DNA of 64,000 nt, taken from contig NZ_JNZO01000041.1 in assembly GCF_000717595.1 (NCBI RefSeq), positions 1 to 64,000 of the forward strand, given 5' to 3'. A program made the position numbers and the translations under genes. This stretch comes from Streptomyces flavochromogenes. Its GTDB lineage: Bacteria; Actinomycetota; Actinomycetes; Streptomycetales; Streptomycetaceae. This document shows, one piece after another, positions 1 to 9,100 of this stretch (positions within the stretch are counted from its first letter, which is position 1; each line of letters begins with the position of its first letter). The notes under the pieces were generated by a model. The model did no database searches and had not been told where the DNA came from. It was given only the letters and a program-made list of their open reading frames with translations.

Positions 1-293
1 ATGAACCAGAAGCGGTCCTGACCGGGCGTACCGAAGAGGTACAGGATCAGGTCCTGGTCCAGGGTGATGCGGCCGAAGTCCATGGCGACGGTCGTCGTCT
101 TCTTGTCGCCGGTGTGCGTGAGGTCGTCGATGCCCGCGGACGCAGACGTCATGACGGCTTCGGTACGCAGCGGGTTGATCTCCGAGACGGCGCCGACGAA
201 CGTGGTCTTGCCCACGCCGAAGCCACCCGCCACCACGATCTTCGCGCTGGTGGTTGAACGGGCCGCGCCGCCGCTAGAGCTTGCGAAGTCCAC
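1..293 (-). CDS. cvnD2: CvnD-type small GTP-binding protein (partial, 3' end outside window)
   Basis: Conservon GTPase, the small Ras/MglA-like switch that acts with CvnA, CvnB and CvnC at the membrane. The GTG start at 293 lies inside the end of cvnC, so the two genes are translationally coupled. The translation opens VDFASSSGGAARSTTSAKIV and runs into a P-loop, GGFGVGKTT, at about residues 23-31. It continues past a DxxG-type strand (LFGTPGQDRFWF) before the window edge. About 97 residues are visible, compared with roughly 190-200 expected. The family call is firm. The number 2 rests on remembered S. coelicolor gene order. Confidence 0.9.
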   Translation of the reverse strand, partial: MDFASSSGGAARSTTSAKIVVAGGFGVGKTTFVGAVSEINPLRTEAVMTSASAGIDDLTHTGDKKTTTVAMDFGRITLDQDLILYLFGTPGQDRFWF

Positions 294-828
294 TGAGCAC
301 CCTTTCGAGCAGTGTCACGTCTGGCTGACCGCCGGCGGCCTCGTCGCCGCCCGGCTGGTGGATGGCGACGAGCCCGGCCTCTGCCAGGTCGGCCACGAGG
401 ATTCGGGCGACGCCGAGGGGGATGGAGAGAAGAGCCGAGATCTCGGCGACCGACTTGATCTCGAAGCACAGCCGGCAGATCCGCTGGTGCTCGGGCAACT
501 GCCCCTGCAGCCGGGACGGATCGGCCGTCGTGCTGACCAGCGCCTCGATGGCGAGCTGGTAGCGCGGCCGGGTCCGGCCGCCGGTCATCGCGTAGGGACG
601 CACCAGCGGGTTGTGCGCGCCGCCCGAGCTGCTGGAGCCTGCGGCGGACGGAGCACGAGAGGAGCCCTGCGCACCCGCGGGCTGGGCGTGAGGCTGCCGG
701 TAGGGCTGCGATACACCCTGTCTGCTCGGGGCGGAGGGAAAGTTGAACCGGTTCTGCGCGGTGTCGCCGAGCGGCGCCTGGTGCGCGTCATAACCGTTGT
801 AGGGGCTTGAGCCCGGTGGTGTTCCCAC
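274..828 (-). CDS. cvnC2: CvnC, DUF742 conservon protein
   Basis: DUF742 winged-helix-like adaptor of the second conservon. The C-terminal 120 residues hold the family core: RPYAMTGGRTRPRYQLAIEA, an EHQRIC...C motif, and a helix-turn-helix-like stretch around SVAEISALLSIPLGVARILV. The N-terminal 70 residues are Pro/Ser/Gln-rich and probably disordered. I chose the GTG at 828 because a run of GGA triplets (GGAGGAGGAGAC) sits directly before it and the resulting VGTPPG start aligns with MTPPPA of the paralogue near 5.6 kb. An in-frame ATG at 858 and a GTG at 909 lack such a ribosome site. It overlaps cvnD by 20 bases and lies 91 bases after cvnB. Confidence 0.9.
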   Translation of the reverse strand: MGTPPGSSPYNGYDAHQAPLGDTAQNRFNFPSAPSRQGVSQPYRQPHAQPAGAQGSSRAPSAAGSSSSGGAHNPLVRPYAMTGGRTRPRYQLAIEALVSTTADPSRLQGQLPEHQRICRLCFEIKSVAEISALLSIPLGVARILVADLAEAGLVAIHQPGGDEAAGGQPDVTLLERVLSGLRKL

Positions 829-869
829 GTCTCCTCCTCCGACTGCCTCGCGGTCCATGTCCCTTGAAC

Positions 870-901
870 CGCGCCACCGCACCTTACGGGGCGGTGGCGC
901 G
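870..901 (-). promoter_or_regulatory. Intercistronic hairpin between cvnB2 and cvnC2
   Basis: A perfect 11-bp inverted repeat (CGCGCCACCGC pairing with GCGGTGGCGCG, arms 870-880 and 891-901) with a 10-base loop lies between the cvnB2 stop at 920 and the cvnC2 start at 828. There is no T-run, so full termination is unlikely. A processing, stability or attenuation role is inferred. The other conservon has an equivalent hairpin at the same place. Confidence 0.6.
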
Positions 902-919
902 AAACGCACTGTCTGTCTG

Positions 920-1339
920 TTAGTTGAGAAGACTTCCCTGAAGCTCCGCCCGGAGGTCAGGAGTCAGGACGGTGCCCGCGCGATCCACGAGCAGCGCCAT
1001 CTCGTAGCCCACGAGACCGATGTCGGCCTCGGGGTGGGCGAGCACGGCCAGCGAGGAGCCGTCCGAGATCGACATGATGAAGAGGAAGCCGCGCTCCATC
1101 TCCACCACGGTCTGATTGACCGCACCACCCTCGAAGATCCGGGACGCGCCCGCGGTCAGCGAGGTCAGTCCGGAGGCGACGGCCGCCAGCTGGTCGGCGC
1201 GGTCCCGGGGGAAACCCTCGGACATCGCCAGCAGGAGTCCGTCGGCGGAGACCACCACCGTGTGCGACACCCCGGGGGTGTTGTCCACGAAGTTGGTGAT
1301 CAACCAGTTCAGATTCTGCGCCGCCTGGCTCATGCTCAC
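920..1339 (-). CDS. cvnB2: CvnB, roadblock/LC7 domain protein
   Basis: A 139-residue roadblock/LC7 protein, the family thought to regulate the partner CvnD GTPase in the manner of MglB. The whole chain is the domain, with the conserved run NLNWLITNFVDNTPGVSHTV at the start and the LTAGASRIFEGG helix in the middle. The GTG at 1339 is preferred over the ATG at 1333 because AGGAG sits 7 bases before it. The start follows the cvnA2 stop by one base, so the two are coupled. It is almost identical to the CvnB encoded at 5747-6169, which points to tandem duplication of the conservon. Confidence 0.95.
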   Translation of the reverse strand: MSMSQAAQNLNWLITNFVDNTPGVSHTVVVSADGLLLAMSEGFPRDRADQLAAVASGLTSLTAGASRIFEGGAVNQTVVEMERGFLFIMSISDGSSLAVLAHPEADIGLVGYEMALLVDRAGTVLTPDLRAELQGSLLN

Positions 1340-1340
1340 A

Positions 1341-4300
1341 CTAACGCTCCTGGTTGTAGGTACTGCCCGGGCCGAGGCCCGATCCGTTCGTGTCCGTTCC
1401 CGCGCTGCGTCCCTGCTGGACGCCGCGGCGCAGGTTGCTCAACCTGCCCCGTACGTCCTCGGGTGCGCGGGAGACCTGGGGGCCGCCCTGCGGGGTCTGC
1501 TCCGCCGTGCCCTCGACCAGGTTGGCCTTCGGGACCCGGCGGGGGAGACCGGACGAGGTGACCCCGCCCGCCTTCGGGTCCTTGAGCTTCCCGGCCCGCT
1601 GCCAGCGCTCGTCGTTGGTCGAGCGCCATTCGTCGGTGGGGTCGGCGTCGTTCTGCTGCTGCGCCGGCTGCGCGGGCTTCGCCTGCTGCGGTGCCTGCTG
1701 CTGCGGCGCCTGCTGGGTCGGCGAGGCGACGCTGCCGCGGCGCGGCAGTCCGGCGTCGGTCAGCGCGTGACCGGCGTCCGGGGCGGCACTCGGGGTCGGA
1801 CCCGGACGGTCGAAGCCTACGCGCTCGGGGGCCTGTTCGGGAGCGCTCGGAGCAGATTCCGATTCCGCTCCGAACGGCTGCTGGTAGCCGCCCTGGTAAG
1901 CGCTCTGATCCTGCCAGTCTCCCTGGTGGGACTGGGTATCGAACGCATTGCCGTACTGCTGGTGTTCGGTTCCCGGGGTCTCGTACGAAGCTTCCGCATA
2001 GCCCTGCTGCGGGTAGGCCTCGTAACCCTGCTGCTGGTACGCGTAACCGTCCTGCTGCTGCGGGAATCCGGCCTCGTACTCCTGGCCGTACCCCTGCGAC
2101 TGCTGAGCCTGCTGCTGACCGTAGTCCTGCGCCGGGGCGTACTGCTCGGCCGGGTACTCCTGACCCTGCTGCTGCCCGTACTCCTGACCCTGGCCGTACT
2201 CCTGGCCCTGCTGCGCGTACTCCTGGCCCTGCTGACCGTACTCGTCCGGCTGCTCCGCCTCGTCGCGGAAGAGCGGCCGGTCGTCGCCCTGCGCCTGGGC
2301 CTCCAGGGCGGCTCGCCGCCCCTCGCGCTTCAGCGAGCGGTTGACCGGGTCGAGCTGACGCTCCTCCTCGGCCGGCTGCTCGTACCGGGAGTCGTCGAAG
2401 CCGAGATCGGCGGCGGTCAGCATCGGCTGCTGCTGCTGCGGGGCACTCTCGAAGGCGCTCGGCTGCTGCTGCTGCGGAATGATCTGCGAGACCGTGAAGT
2501 CGTCCTGGATCGGCTGCTCGCCACCGCCACCGTGCGTGATCGCGTCCGGCAGCATGACCAGCGAGGTCGTACCGGCCTGCTCGCCCGAGGGGCGCAGCTG
2601 GACCCGGATGCCGTGGCGGTCGGCGAGCCGGCCGACCACGAAGAGGCCCATGCGCTGCGAGACGGCCGCGTCCACGGTCGGCGGGTTGGCCAGCTTGTGG
2701 TTGATGTCCGCGAAGTCCTCGGCGGTGAGGCCGATGCCCTTGTCGTGGATCTCGACCATCACGCGGCCGTCGGGGAGACGGGTCGCGGTGACGCGGACCT
2801 TGGTCTGCGGGGAGGAGAACGTGGTGGCGTTCTCCAGGAGCTCGGCGAGCAGGTGCACGAGGTCGGTCACGGCCTGGCCGTGGATCTCGGCGTCCGGCAC
2901 GCCCGCCAGCTCGATGCGCTCGTACTGCTCCACCTCGGAGGAGGCGGCGCGCATGACGTCGACCAGCGGGACCGGCTGGTCCCAGCGTCGGCCCGGCTCC
3001 TCGCCGGCGAGGACGAGGAGGTTCTCGCCGTTGCGGCGCATACGGGTCGCCAGGTGGTCCAGGCGGAAGAGGTTCTCCAGCTGGTCCGGGTCGGCCTCGT
3101 TGTTCTCCAGGTCGGTGATGAGGGTCAGCTGGCCCTCGATCAGCGACTGGTTGCGGCGCGAGAGGTTGGTGAAGATCGCGTTGACGTTGCCCCGGAGCAT
3201 GGCCTGCTCGGCGGCGAGCCGGACGGCCTCGCGGTGGACCTGGTCGAAGGCGCGGGCGACCTCGCCGATCTCGTCCTGGGTGTCGATGGGGATCGGCTGC
3301 ACGCGGGTGTCGACCCGGCCGGGTTCGGTACGGGACAGCTGGTCGACCAGCATCGGCAGACGCTGCTCGGCGATGCCGAAGGCGGCGGTGCGCAGCTGCT
3401 GCATCGCGCGGCTCATCTGGCGGGCCATCATTCCGGCGAGGATGAAGGCGGCGAGCAGGGCGATGACGACGATGCCGCCGTTGACCCAGGCGTCCGTCTT
3501 GGCCTCGTCGGAGATCTTGATCGCCTCGGCCACGGCCTTGTCGACCAGAGCCTTCTCGACCTCGGAGTAGCCCTCGAACTTGGCGGTGGCGACGGCCATC
3601 CAGGTCACGGGGGTGATGCCCTTGGACTTCAGGGCGGCGAGGGCCTCGGGGCTCTTGGCGGTGCCGATGGCGGAGGCGACGCCGGAGTAGACGGAGCCGT
3701 CCTTGCCCTTCGGCAGGTCGAGGCCCTCGGCCTGCATCTGCTTGGCACCCTCGGTGGCCTTGCCCGTCATGACCTTCTTCAGCAGCGCGACGTCCTCGGG
3801 CATACCACCGGAGGAGAACTCGCCGAGGGCGATCTGTTCCAGGTAGTTGTACGAGTTGAACGCCACGGACTGCTGGGCGAAGACGGCTTCGGCCCGGCTG
3901 GGCCGGACCAGGAGCTGGGTGCCTATGGAGCGCTGGAGGGACTCGGCGCCCTTGGCCAGCTGGATGGCGTAGACGCTGCGGCCGTAAGCCGTGACGTTGC
4001 CGGTGCCGAGACCGAGCTCGTTGGAGAACTCGGTGAGGTAGTGCTGGACGCCGGTGTACTGGAGCTGGGTGTTCACCGGGTCGAGGGAGCGGGTGTACGC
4101 GGCCTTGCGCAGCGCCTCGAGCTTGGGCTCCTCCTCGCGGAAGAGGTTCAGGCGGCGCTCCAGGCCCTGGCCCGAGGGCAGGTCCTTGGCAGCCTCGTCG
4201 AACTTCACCTTGGCGGCGTCGGTCGCGGCGTACGCCTTCGTGACCTCGTCGCTCTTGCGGTCCTCGGGGGTCTTCACCGCCAGCAGGGGAGCCGCGGTGA

Positions 4301-4637
4301 GGTCACGCTCGTTGAGGAGGGCGGTGCTGTACTCCGAGGCGGCGCGCACGATGAGCGCCGTCTTCTCGGCGTCCTGCGCCTCCTGCCAGGTGTCGATCGA
4401 TCCCTTGACCTGGAAGCCGCCCATGACGAGGCCGACCAGCACGGGTATGCAGAGGATCGCGTTCAGCCTGGTGGGCACCCGCCAGTTGCGGGGCGAGAGC
4501 TTGCTGGAGCTGCCCGGGGCGGCGGCCACGGTGGGCTGCGTCACGGGCACGTCCGCGGGCGACATCGCCGTGCGCGACGGCGGGGTGAAGTTGCCCCGTG
4601 TCTCCTGCTCCGCGGAGCTTTCCTTGCTGCGCCTCAC
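1341..4637 (-). CDS. cvnA2: CvnA, membrane sensor histidine-kinase-like protein
   Basis: Sensor component of the conservon (1098 aa). There is a cytoplasmic N-terminus, a membrane segment at about 57-76, an extracellular nitrate/nitrite-sensor-like helical domain at about 80-380, and a second membrane segment at about 386-405. These are followed by a HAMP-like linker, a dimerisation region with the candidate phospho-acceptor His near 528 (RLDHLATRMRRN), and a GHKL ATPase domain with LLENATTFS near 600 and DKGIGL near 632. The last 400 residues are Gln/Tyr/Pro-rich and disordered. The GTG at 4637 has AGAGG 11 bases upstream, the same arrangement as in the paralogue. It heads the minus-strand operon cvnA2-B2-C2-D2. 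Confidence 0.93.
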   Translation of the reverse strand: MRRSKESSAEQETRGNFTPPSRTAMSPADVPVTQPTVAAAPGSSSKLSPRNWRVPTRLNAILCIPVLVGLVMGGFQVKGSIDTWQEAQDAEKTALIVRAASEYSTALLNERDLTAAPLLAVKTPEDRKSDEVTKAYAATDAAKVKFDEAAKDLPSGQGLERRLNLFREEEPKLEALRKAAYTRSLDPVNTQLQYTGVQHYLTEFSNELGLGTGNVTAYGRSVYAIQLAKGAESLQRSIGTQLLVRPSRAEAVFAQQSVAFNSYNYLEQIALGEFSSGGMPEDVALLKKVMTGKATEGAKQMQAEGLDLPKGKDGSVYSGVASAIGTAKSPEALAALKSKGITPVTWMAVATAKFEGYSEVEKALVDKAVAEAIKISDEAKTDAWVNGGIVVIALLAAFILAGMMARQMSRAMQQLRTAAFGIAEQRLPMLVDQLSRTEPGRVDTRVQPIPIDTQDEIGEVARAFDQVHREAVRLAAEQAMLRGNVNAIFTNLSRRNQSLIEGQLTLITDLENNEADPDQLENLFRLDHLATRMRRNGENLLVLAGEEPGRRWDQPVPLVDVMRAASSEVEQYERIELAGVPDAEIHGQAVTDLVHLLAELLENATTFSSPQTKVRVTATRLPDGRVMVEIHDKGIGLTAEDFADINHKLANPPTVDAAVSQRMGLFVVGRLADRHGIRVQLRPSGEQAGTTSLVMLPDAITHGGGGEQPIQDDFTVSQIIPQQQQPSAFESAPQQQQPMLTAADLGFDDSRYEQPAEEERQLDPVNRSLKREGRRAALEAQAQGDDRPLFRDEAEQPDEYGQQGQEYAQQGQEYGQGQEYGQQQGQEYPAEQYAPAQDYGQQQAQQSQGYGQEYEAGFPQQQDGYAYQQQGYEAYPQQGYAEASYETPGTEHQQYGNAFDTQSHQGDWQDQSAYQGGYQQPFGAESESAPSAPEQAPERVGFDRPGPTPSAAPDAGHALTDAGLPRRGSVASPTQQAPQQQAPQQAKPAQPAQQQNDADPTDEWRSTNDERWQRAGKLKDPKAGGVTSSGLPRRVPKANLVEGTAEQTPQGGPQVSRAPEDVRGRLSNLRRGVQQGRSAGTDTNGSGLGPGSTYNQER
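2000..2260 (-). repeat. Gln/Tyr/Glu-rich repeat tract inside cvnA2
   Basis: Imperfect in-frame repeats of a QQGQEYGQ-type unit in the CvnA2 tail, seen on the plus strand as repeated CTGGCCCTGCTG and GTACTCC blocks. The encoded stretch is low complexity, rich in Gln, Tyr, Glu and Gly, and has no predicted fold. Such tracts are prone to slippage and to self-association. Confidence 0.75.
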
Positions 4638-4805
4638 TCGACCAACAACCTCTCGGCGTCGGCACCTACGTTGTGCCGGTGTTTCGTTCAGGGCCGTACT
4701 ACTCGGGAGTTCATGAATTGCAGCACGTGAAGGGGGTCGGTTCCAAACAGTGGGATGCGGCCGGTTTCACGGGCCTACGCCACGTATAAAACGGGCATAA
4801 AGAGC

Positions 4806-4829
4806 GAGCCCCGCCAAAAGACGGGGCTC
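4806..4829. terminator. Hairpin between the two conservons
   Basis: Perfect 8-bp stem GAGCCCCG/CGGGGCTC with loop CCAAAAGA. It lies between the end of the right-hand conservon (4977) and the start of cvnA2 (4637). It can stop minus-strand transcripts arriving from cvnD1. Confidence 0.6.
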
Positions 4830-4908
4830 AGGTGAGCGCAGCGACACCGATCGGATGCGTCGGGTGTCCGGGGCGCCCCAATTCTCTGTCGAAATGTTAT
4901 GAACGCGC

Positions 4909-4939
4909 GGGCGGCCGTGTCGAACGACACAGACCGCCC
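4909..4939 (-). terminator. Terminator-like hairpin after cvnD1
   Basis: GGGCGG at 4909-4914 pairs with CCGCCC at 4934-4939, and GTGTC with GACAC nearer the loop, leaving a small internal mismatch. It lies 38 bases past the cvnD1 stop on the minus strand. Confidence 0.55.
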
Positions 4940-4976
4940 CTGGCGGCGGCATATGACAACCGCTCCGGTCGTCCGA

Positions 4977-5205
4977 CTACTTCAGCCGGGCCATCAGAGC
5001 GTGCTCGACAAGGGTGATGAGCGCGCTCTTGGCGTCGGCGCGGTGCCGGGCGTCGGTGGTGATGATGGGGGTGCCGGGGCCGATCTGGAGGGCCTCGCGG
5101 ACCTCCTCGGGCTGGTACGGCTGGGCGCCGTCGAAGCCGTTGAGGGCGATGACGAACGGCAGGCCGCTGTTCTCGCGCACCGCCGCTAGAGCTTGCGAAG
5201 TCCAC
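4977..5205 (-). pseudogene. cvnD1: cvnD1 remnant: CvnD GTPase with an internal out-of-frame deletion
   Basis: The expected CvnD start is intact: GTG at 5205 overlaps the end of cvnC1 and reads VDFASSSGGA, matching the first ten residues of the other CvnD. After these codons the frame runs into nonsense. A second frame then encodes an intact CvnD C-terminus from about 5180 to the TAG at 4977 (SGLPFVIALNGFDGAQPY, then ITTDARHRADAKSALITLVE). About 110 residues, including the P-loop and the first switch, are missing. The remaining 67-residue piece could start at a GTG at 5180 but could not bind nucleotide in the usual way. I therefore call it a pseudogene. Confidence 0.85.
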
Positions 5206-5590
5206 TGAGCACCCTTTCGAGCAGAGTCACGTCCGGCGTGCCGCCGGTCTCTCCGTTGCCCGGCTGGTGGATGGCCACCATGCCGGCCTCCGCCAGGTCG
5301 GCGACGAGGATGCGGGCGACACCGAGAGGCATCGACAGCAGCGCCGACACCTCGGCCACCGACTTGACCTCACGGCACAGGTGGCAGATCCGCTGGTGCT
5401 CCGGGAGGAGAGTGGCGAGGTGCGCCGGGTCGGCCGTGGTGCTGACCAGTGCCTCGATGGCGAGCTGGTAGCGCGGCCGGGTCCGGCCGCCGGTCATCGC
5501 GTACGGACGCACCAGCGGCTGGTCGCCCTCATGTCCGTACTCGTCGACTGAATTGCCGTACGGATCGTGAGAGGCGGGGGGCGGGGTCAT
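5186..5590 (-). CDS. cvnC1: CvnC, DUF742 conservon protein
   Basis: A 134-residue DUF742 protein, shorter than its paralogue at 274-828 because its N-terminal linker is only about 25 residues. The core has RPYAMTGGRTRPRYQLAIEA, the EHQRICHLC motif and the SVAEVSALLSMPLGVARILV helix pair, and ends in LLERVLSGLRKL. The ATG at 5590 follows GGAGG with a 4-base gap. It stays open although the cvnD downstream is broken. A 156-base gap containing a strong hairpin separates it from cvnB1. Confidence 0.94.
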   Translation of the reverse strand: MTPPPASHDPYGNSVDEYGHEGDQPLVRPYAMTGGRTRPRYQLAIEALVSTTADPAHLATLLPEHQRICHLCREVKSVAEVSALLSMPLGVARILVADLAEAGMVAIHQPGNGETGGTPDVTLLERVLSGLRKL

Positions 5591-5676
5591 GAATCCTCCG
5601 GGCGTGACAGCAAACCTTCTGCCGTCTGATGGGGCCGGTGGGGGGCCGGGTGGGGCGGCCGGACGGATAACGGTGC

Positions 5677-5706
5677 CAGGGCGGTACGGAGGGGCGTACC
5701 GCCCTG
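5677..5706 (-). promoter_or_regulatory. Intercistronic hairpin between cvnB1 and cvnC1
   Basis: Perfect 12-bp stem CAGGGCGGTACG/CGTACCGCCCTG with loop GAGGGG. It lies 41 bases after the cvnB1 stop and 87 bases before the cvnC1 start. It occupies the same place as the hairpin at 870-901 but its sequence is unrelated. Attenuation or mRNA processing is inferred. Confidence 0.6.
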
Positions 5707-5746
5707 TCGGTCGGTGGTGCGGTGAGGTTTTCCCTGAAGCAGCCGG

Positions 5747-6169
5747 CTAGTGGAGCAGGCTGCCCTGGAGCTCCGCGCGGAGATCCGGGGTGAGGACGCT
5801 GCCGGCCCGGTCGACCAGCAGCGTCATCTCGTAGCCGACGAGGCCGATGTCGCACTCGGGGTGCGCGAGCACGGCCAGCGAGGAACCGTCGGAGACCGAC
5901 ATGAGGAAGAGGAAGCCACGCTCCATCTCCACCACGGTCTGGGCGACGGGGCCCCCCTCGAAGATCCGGGACGCACCCGCGGTCAGCGAGGTCAGTCCGG
6001 ACGCGACCGCCGCCAGCTGGTCGGCACGGTCGCGGGGGAATCCTTCGGACATGGCCAGCAGGAGTCCGTCGGCGGAGACCACCACCGTGTGGGACACCCC
6101 AGGGGTGTTGTCCACGAAGTTGGTGATCAACCAGTTCAGATTCTGCGCCGCCTGGCTCATCGCGTTCAA
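5747..6169 (-). CDS. cvnB1: CvnB, roadblock/LC7 domain protein
   Basis: A 140-residue roadblock/LC7 domain protein, nearly the same in sequence as the CvnB at 920-1339 (MSQAAQNLNWLITNFVDN onwards). Predicted regulator of the conservon GTPase and partner of the CvnA kinase domain. The start is a TTG at 6169 immediately after the cvnA1 stop, with AGGAG 6 bases upstream inside the last cvnA1 codons. An internal ATG at 6160 is the alternative. With its own cvnD broken, this CvnB could only act through another CvnD, such as that of the neighbouring conservon (inference). Confidence 0.93.
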   Translation of the reverse strand: MNAMSQAAQNLNWLITNFVDNTPGVSHTVVVSADGLLLAMSEGFPRDRADQLAAVASGLTSLTAGASRIFEGGPVAQTVVEMERGFLFLMSVSDGSSLAVLAHPECDIGLVGYEMTLLVDRAGSVLTPDLRAELQGSLLH

Positions 6170-9100
6170 CTAACGCTCCTGCTGATGGTTCGGACCGAGG
6201 TGGTGATTACCCGTGGTCGAGTTACCTGCCTGACGGCCCTGCTGGATACCGCGGCGCAGATTGGTCAGCCGGCCGCGGACGTCGTCGGGTGCACGCGAGA
6301 CCTGGGGGCCGGCCGTGTGGGCCTGCTCCTGTGCGGTCCCGGGTACGAGGTTGGCCTTCGGCACACGCCGGGGAAGACCAGAGGTGGTGACACCGCCGGC
6401 CGCGGGCTTGCGCACCCGCTCGGCCTGGCGCACCAGCTCGTCGTTGGGCGAGGTCCGCCAGGCGGCCCCGCCGTTCTGGCGACCGTCGGCCGGGTCACCG
6501 GCCGGACGCTGCGCCGGGGCGGACGGCTGCGGCGCGACCGGGGTCTGCGCCTGCTGCTGTGCCTGCTGCTGGGCCTGCTCCTGGTGGAACCAGTTGGTCT
6601 CCAGCGTGTCGTACAGCGGCGTACGGCCGTCGCCCGTGCCCGCCGGCGGCAGCGCCTCCGGACGGCGCGGCTGCTGGAGCTGCGGCTGCTGGCCCTGCGG
6701 CTGGCCCTGCTGCGGCTGGACCGGCTCCGGGCGCGGGGCGCCGAAGTCGCCGCTGCCACCGCCGGTGCGCTGACGCGGGGCCGGCGGCTGCGGGGCCTGC
6801 TGCTGCGCCTGCGGCACGTAGGGCTGCCGGCCGAACTGCTGCTGCTGGCCGCCCTGGTAGCCCTGCTGCTGGGCCTGCTGCGGGCTGTTGAAGTCGGGCC
6901 GCGCGAACTGGCCGGTGGAGCCGGGGCCCTGCGGGGCACCGAAGTCGGGGCGCGGGAACTGCGCCGTCGACGCCGGGTCCTGGACACCGCCCTGGTACAC
7001 CTGCGGGGCCTGCTGCTGCGGGGCCTGCTGAGGGCGGCCCTGCGACTGCTGGGGCGCACCGAAGTCCGGGCGCGGGAACTGGCCCGTGGAACCGGGTCCC
7101 TGGGGCGCCGGGGCCGCGAACGAGCCGGTCGTCTCCGGGTCCTCGTGACCGCGCGGGGCGTCCAGCGGGGACATCTCCTGCTGCGGGCGGCGGACCGGCT
7201 GCTGGGCCTGGTCGTTGCCCCAGCTAGCCCCCTGCGGGCGCTGCTGCTGGGGGTTGCCCCCCGGCAGCTCGGCGCGCGGGAACTCGTATCCACCGGTCTG
7301 CTGGGCACCCTGGCCCTGGCCCTGCGGTGCGTGCTGCGGGGCGCCGGGTCCGGCCTGCGGGGCGCCCTGGCTGCCCCAGACGTCCGTACGGGACGGGATG
7401 GCGCTCGCGGCGCCGCCGATGAGACCGCCGCCACCGGGGCCCGGCCGCAGCGGATCGCCGCTCTGCGGGGCCTGGGGGGCCTGCGGAGGCTGCGGCAGCT
7501 GACCGGTCCGGTCGAGCGACGCGTTCTGCGGCTGCGGGGTACGGGACTGCGGGGCGCCCTGCGGGCCACCGGAGAGCGGCGCACCGTCACGGGCGGGCAG
7601 CGCGGCCCGGGGACCGCTCGTGCCGACCTGACCGCGCGGCGCACCGGTGCCCAGGCGGCCGGCCGCCGAGGACGGCGCACCGCCCTGGCCCGGACGTCCG
7701 CCGGGGCCGCCGGCCGCGCCGGGACCGGCGGGAAGCCGGCCGCCCGGGGCGGAGGCACCCGGCGGCATCGCGCCCTGGCCACCGGCACCCGGCTTGGGCA
7801 TCGGCTTCTTGCCGCCCTGGGCGACGTCGACGGGCAGCATGACGAGCGCGGTGGTGCCGCCCGAGTCGGAGGGGCGCAGCTGGATGCGGATGCCGTGTCG
7901 CAGGGACAGGCGGCCGACCACGAAGAGACCCATGCGGCGGGAGACGGAGACGTCCACGGTGGGCGGCGAGGCGAGCCGCTCGTTGATCGCGGCGAGGTCC
8001 TCGGGGGAGAGGCCGATGCCGGTGTCGTGGATCTCGACGAGCACACGGCCGTCGGGCAGTGCGTGACCGGTGACCCGGACCTTCGTCTGCGGCGAGGAGA
8101 ACGAGGTGGCGTTCTCGAGCAGCTCGGCGAGGAGGTGGACGAGGTCGTTGACGACCCGGCCGGCGACCTCGGTCGCGGGGACCGAGGCGAGTTCGATGCG
8201 CTCGTACTGCTCCACCTCGGAGGCGGCGGCGCGGAGCACGTCGACCAGCGGGACCGGGCGGGTCCAGCGGCGGCCGGGCTCCTCACCGGCGAGGACGAGG
8301 AGGTTCTCACCGTTACGGCGCATACGCGTCGCGAGGTGGTCGAGCTTGAAGAGCGAGGACAGCTGGTCCGGGTCGGCCTCGCGCGACTCCAGCTCGGAGA
8401 TGAGCGAGAGCTGACGCTGGATGAGGCCCTGGGAACGGCGCGAGAGGTTGGTGAACATCGCGTTGACGTTGCCCCGGAGGAGGGCCTGCTCGGCGGCGAG
8501 ACGGACTGCCTCGCGGTGCACGTCGTCGAAGGCCGCGGCCACCTGGCCGATCTCGTCCCGGGAGTGCACACCGACGGACTCGACGGAGGTGTCGACGTCC
8601 TGCGGGTCGGACTCGGAGAGCTGCTTGACGAGCTCGGGCAGGCGTTCCTGGGCGACCTTGGTCGCGGTGTCCTGGAGCCGGCGCAGCGAGCGGATCATGG
8701 ACCGGGCCACGACGAAGGCACCGATGAGCGAGACGCCGAGGACGAGGAGGATCAGCGCACCGTTGACGATGGCGTCCCGCTGCGACTCCTGGCGGAGCTC
8801 ACGGGCCAGGCTCTCCATGTCGCCGAGCAGACCGCGCTCGATGCGGTTCATGGTGGCGATCTTGGTGCCGTACTCGTCGGTGAAGTTGAGGTGGCCGCGC
8901 TTGGGGCCGCTCTTCATGGCGTTGTCCATGTTGAGGACACGCTCGGCGTACTTCTCGGCGGCGGTGATCGACGGGTTGCCGCTGTTCAGGGACGCGAGTC
9001 GCTCGGTGGCGTCGCCACCGGTCGACTCGTAGATCGCCTGGAAGGACTGGAGCTCGCGGCCCTCGGAGTTGAGCGCGGCCTCGGCGTAGAGGCGGTCACC

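Noticed and set aside
858..909. Longer cvnC2 starts at ATG 858 or GTG 909
   Set aside because: The GTG at 828 has a run of GGA triplets as a ribosome site and aligns with the start of the paralogue.
1116..4730. 1204-codon open frame on the plus strand opposite cvnA2
   Set aside because: The extreme GC bias at third positions opens the antisense frame. The translation is Leu/Arg/Gly-rich without domains, while the minus strand encodes a clear kinase.
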